Shown: one piece after another, positions 61,341 to 64,000 of the stretch
Numbering within the stretch: position 1 is the stretch's first letter
Layout of the letters: each line of letters opens with the position of its first letter
NCBI GenBank assembly: GCA_958295665.1
Contig: OY282560.1
Location: 54,994,333 to 55,058,332 of the forward strand
Direction: 5' to 3'
From: Tipula vernalis
Taxonomy: Eukaryota; Arthropoda; Insecta; Diptera; Tipulidae
DNA length: 64,000 bases
Program-made: the position numbers and the translations under genes
The notes under the pieces: model-generated
Told to the model about the DNA's origin: nothing
The model's database searches: none
The model's input: the letters and a program-made list of their open reading frames with translations, nothing else

Positions 61341-61571
61341 CTAAAATTATTTTTTGACTACATGTTAGTATTAATTAATAGTGCAATAATATATCTTAAA
61401 ATTAATTATCAATTGAAAATAATTGAAGTCTGAAAATTTATTCTGAAATTAATGATAAAATATTTGTCTAACTATTGAATTTTATAAAATAGTTTCAAGC
61501 TTCAATTACGTAATTGAGTTTATATAATCTTATAAAGAATATCAATTTATAGTTTCCTATTTATTAATTAC

Positions 61572-61699
61572 GTTTCTAAACACAATAAGCATTTCTACTG
61601 CCTTTTCATCGGTTAGTCGAGATAACTTCTTCTTTCCATTTGCTGATGGTGGCAGCAATCTTATTAAATTGATAAATGATAAAATAGTAATATCATAAT
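61572..61699 (-). CDS. Internal exon of - strand gene
   Basis: 128 bases lie between TTTTCAG (61700-61706) and GTAATT (61571-61566). With a leading split codon (G from the exon before plus AT) it reads DYDITILSFINLIRLLPPS, then ANGKKKLSRL and EKAVEMLIVFRN. The split codon restores Asp, and the exon ends on a codon boundary, matching the phase-0 start of the next exon at 61340. A Lys-rich patch follows the LLPP motif. I do not recognise a named domain, though LPP and EKA resemble the N-terminal part of uncharacterised animal proteins. Confidence 0.55.
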
Positions 61700-62195
61700 C
61701 TGAAAATTGAGAAAGAAAGATCAATTAATGGAAATATAGCTACCTTAGATATATATGGAATTAGTAGGGATGTTTACAATTAGTATCATTTAACATATTA
61801 AATGAAAGTTATTTTTATAGACAATCCAGATCTAATTTATGTTCAAAGTTATTAGAGTTAAAATTTTGTATATACATATGTTACGGTTAATGTTCGAAAT
61901 CGGTAACAGTGCAATGGCAAAGAAAGTGGCGCCAATAAAAATTCTAATTTTCTAGGGCTTGGATGGGGGCTGCCGCACCCAAACTCCCGCCACTTTATAG
62001 TTGATATTTAGGGTTTATAGGAATTTACAACTCTATAGGAGCGGAAGGATATAACTAGTTCTATTTTATCAATAAACATACATTTCATTTGATATGTTGT
62101 ATTTATAAAATTTGGTTCATAGCGACTCTTAACACATTTGGGTTTACACAAAGAAAACATTTCATCAAAATTAGTTTTAACCAATATATATATAT

Positions 62196-62538
<343 letters not shown>

Positions 62539-62572
62539 ATTAATTATTATAGGTATTATAATCTAACGTTAC

Positions 62573-62711
62573 CTGAGTCTCGATCAACTTCCGTATATAA
62601 TATATTTTTACCGGAGTTTTTAACAGCTGTAAAAATTATTGATTGATATTTTGGCCATTTCTCTATTAAATTTTGGGATTCTTCATAAGAGAGAGAAAAA
62701 TCGTATAAAAC
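62573..62711 (-). CDS. Internal exon of - strand gene
   Basis: 139 bases lie between TTTTTACAG and the strong donor CAG|GTAACG. It reads VLYDFSLSYEESQNLIEKWP, then KYQSIIFTAVKNSGKN and ILYTEVDRDS plus one base of a split codon. The next exon supplies AT to complete GAT. Both ends are good consensus splice sites. The long (TA)n tract is in the intron that follows. Confidence 0.55.
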
Positions 62712-62771
62712 CTGTAAAAATTAATTGTTTAACTGTTGATAACCATTAAAATTTATTGATAATGCAATTAC

Positions 62772-63091
62772 CAAATCTGGATATATAAAGAAGAAGGAAT
62801 ATTTCTCGATTAAATTGTAGGTTTCTTTTTTCTGAGTAGATAATCTTCGGTAATTCAACGTTGTTTTTAATTTGGATTTTAACAAATCAAGTTCTTCTGG
62901 TAGAGATGCATTATTTAAAATATATAAATCGTTTTCTATATCACTGAACTCATTACTATCTGACTTAGTTGACTTGGGATTGGAATTAACCAGTTCATCG
63001 TTGAAACTTTGTTGAAGCTTTCTCTTTTTAGAGCGGTCATTTTTAATTTTGTTTGCAGATAACCGCTTCCTTTTTTGTTGACCAATATTTC
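62772..63091 (-). CDS. Internal exon with basic nuclear-localisation-like patches
   Basis: 320 bases lie between CTAATTAG and TTG|GTAATT. The open frame contains GQQKRKRLSANK and SKKRKLQQSF, two basic clusters of the kind that direct nuclear import. An acidic/Ser segment (KSTKSDSNEFSDIEND) and a helical part ending YSFFFIYPDL follow. The exon begins with two bases of a split codon, whereas the simplest donor of the exon upstream ends on a codon boundary. One splice choice is therefore uncertain. The 3' end joins the next exon in phase. Confidence 0.5.
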
Positions 63092-63150
63092 CTAATTAGG
63101 TAAAAAAAATATTTAGAAAATATTTTAACTGATATAAACGGGTATATTAC

Positions 63151-63360
63151 TGAATCTAAACAAGGAAATAGCCTTGTTGCAATTTCCGCAATCAGTTGGA
63201 ACTCTTCAGCGCTAGGGGTAAAGCTACAATTTTCTTCAATAAACGATGCTAACCAAGAAATAAGTTTACGCCGTTGATTGTCTGTCAGTGATTTAACGGC
63301 CTCAACACTTTTAAATAGTTCTAGTCCACCCGATTTTCGTATTATATACACTTTTACAGC
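63151..63360 (-). CDS. Internal exon of - strand gene, helical domain
   Basis: 210 bases begin after TTGTTACAG and end at GATTCA|GTAATA. It reads AVKVYIIRKSGGLELF, then VKSLTDNQRRKLISWLASF and FTPSAEEFQLIAEIATRLFP. The LT-x-RRKL and TPSAEE-x-A-x-FPCL pattern resembles a small domain of uncharacterised animal proteins that I recall in multi-copy families. The start is in phase with the exon upstream. The donor is weaker than the others; a GTTTAG five codons earlier would give the phase needed downstream. Confidence 0.55.
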
Positions 63361-63470
63361 CTGTAACAATTAACAAAATTAATAAATTATTAAATACGTT
63401 ATGAATATCAGAAATAAATTAAAAGTTTAATAACCAAAAACAGCTATAAATTGTTATAATAAAAATATAC

Positions 63471-63736
63471 CTCTGGCGTAAAAATGAGGGATGGTCCTAT
63501 ACAACCATCTGATCGTGACACGGTTGTCCACTTTAATTGTTGCGTATCGCCTGTTGTCTCGTTTATCCCTCGAATTGATAGCTCTTCATATTTTTTAGTG
63601 TTAACATTCAATATGAAACTGGGATGCGTTATATAATGTCTCACGTAGTCTATAAATACATTTTCCTCTATGACTGCATCCAGAGAGTTTGAAAAATGAT
63701 CAAACTGATTTAAATCTATTGATGTGTTTTCAAGCG
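63471..63736 (-). CDS. Upstream exon of - strand gene
   Basis: 266 bases lie between TTTTTTCAG (63737-63745) and CCAGAG|GTATAT. After two bases of a split codon it reads LENTSIDLNQFDHFSNSL, DAVIEENVFIDYVRHYI, then FILNVNTKKYEELSIRGI and DGCIGPSLIFTPE. No named domain is recognised. A possible first exon is 63934-63958, starting MPCFEVMY, whose end (C|GTATGG) gives the matching phase. That exon is tentative, because other first exons may lie beyond the window. Confidence 0.55.
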
Positions 63737-64000
63737 CTGAAAAAAGTATTTAAATTCAATATTAATTTGTTTATGCCAAGATTGCAATAATATTCCAAAT
63801 TAGAATTTTAAATTTATTTGCACAATTAATATCAATGAGTAATGCAAAAGTTTGTGTGTGCAAATTATTTCAAGCAATAAAAAATAAAATTGAACATTGT
63901 TTTTTGTTTGTAGGCGGTAATTTTCAACCATACGATACATAACCTCAAAACATGGCATCTATTACAAAATATGTTAAAATGAGCGCGAATGATACTAAAA

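Overview
The window looks like repeat-rich, probably heterochromatic, DNA from a higher fly (Diptera; a tephritid or related schizophoran is my inference). It is AT-rich, carries the TACATATGTATGTA-type motifs common in such flies, has short GT-AG introns, and contains insect-type BEL/Pao, Copia, Ty3/gypsy and LINE relics. There is no bacterial or viral gene order. No intact housekeeping gene is visible. I ran no database search; family names come from motifs recognised by eye.

Layout. 1-1330: two BEL/Pao retrotransposon pieces fused head to head (RT and integrase on +, gag/protease on -). 2805-6702: a long 5'-damaged LINE (ORF1, endonuclease, RT, RNase H, C-terminal zinc motif) ending in an (AACCT)n tail. 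7994-9661: the 5' part of a Copia element (169-bp LTR, initiator-Met-type primer site, gag, protease, start of integrase), cut off in mid integrase by a satellite. 9662-37198: about 27.5 kb of a 172/173-bp tandem satellite, roughly 160 monomers, with four-monomer (691 bp) and two-monomer (345 bp) higher-order units and an internal duplication at an offset of 10,018 bp. 37201-39468: a broken transposase-like gene with a plausible 5' UTR intron. 41211-42237: two fold-back sequences, a primer-site-like motif and an orphan ORF that runs straight into a second satellite (162-bp monomer, about 22 copies, 42142-45700). 49440-55185: a second LINE, split by a Ty3/gypsy body (50601 to about 54731); a 29-bp near-perfect hairpin lies in the LINE part. 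55195-55455: a C-poor degenerate repeat. 58633-63736 (- strand): a multi-exon gene whose five internal exons mostly join in phase. It ends in a large C2H2/transposase-like module with one homopolymer frameshift and two in-frame stops. A long (TA)n tract lies in one of its introns.

How the parts relate. The elements do not act together as one system. The window records nested insertion and decay beside satellite growth. The most unusual items are the multi-scale structure of the 173-bp satellite, the 162-bp satellite whose first copy is in frame with the upstream ORF, the near-perfect hairpins, the gypsy body that starts almost at its gag ATG inside a LINE reading frame, and the - strand multi-exon transposase-like gene.
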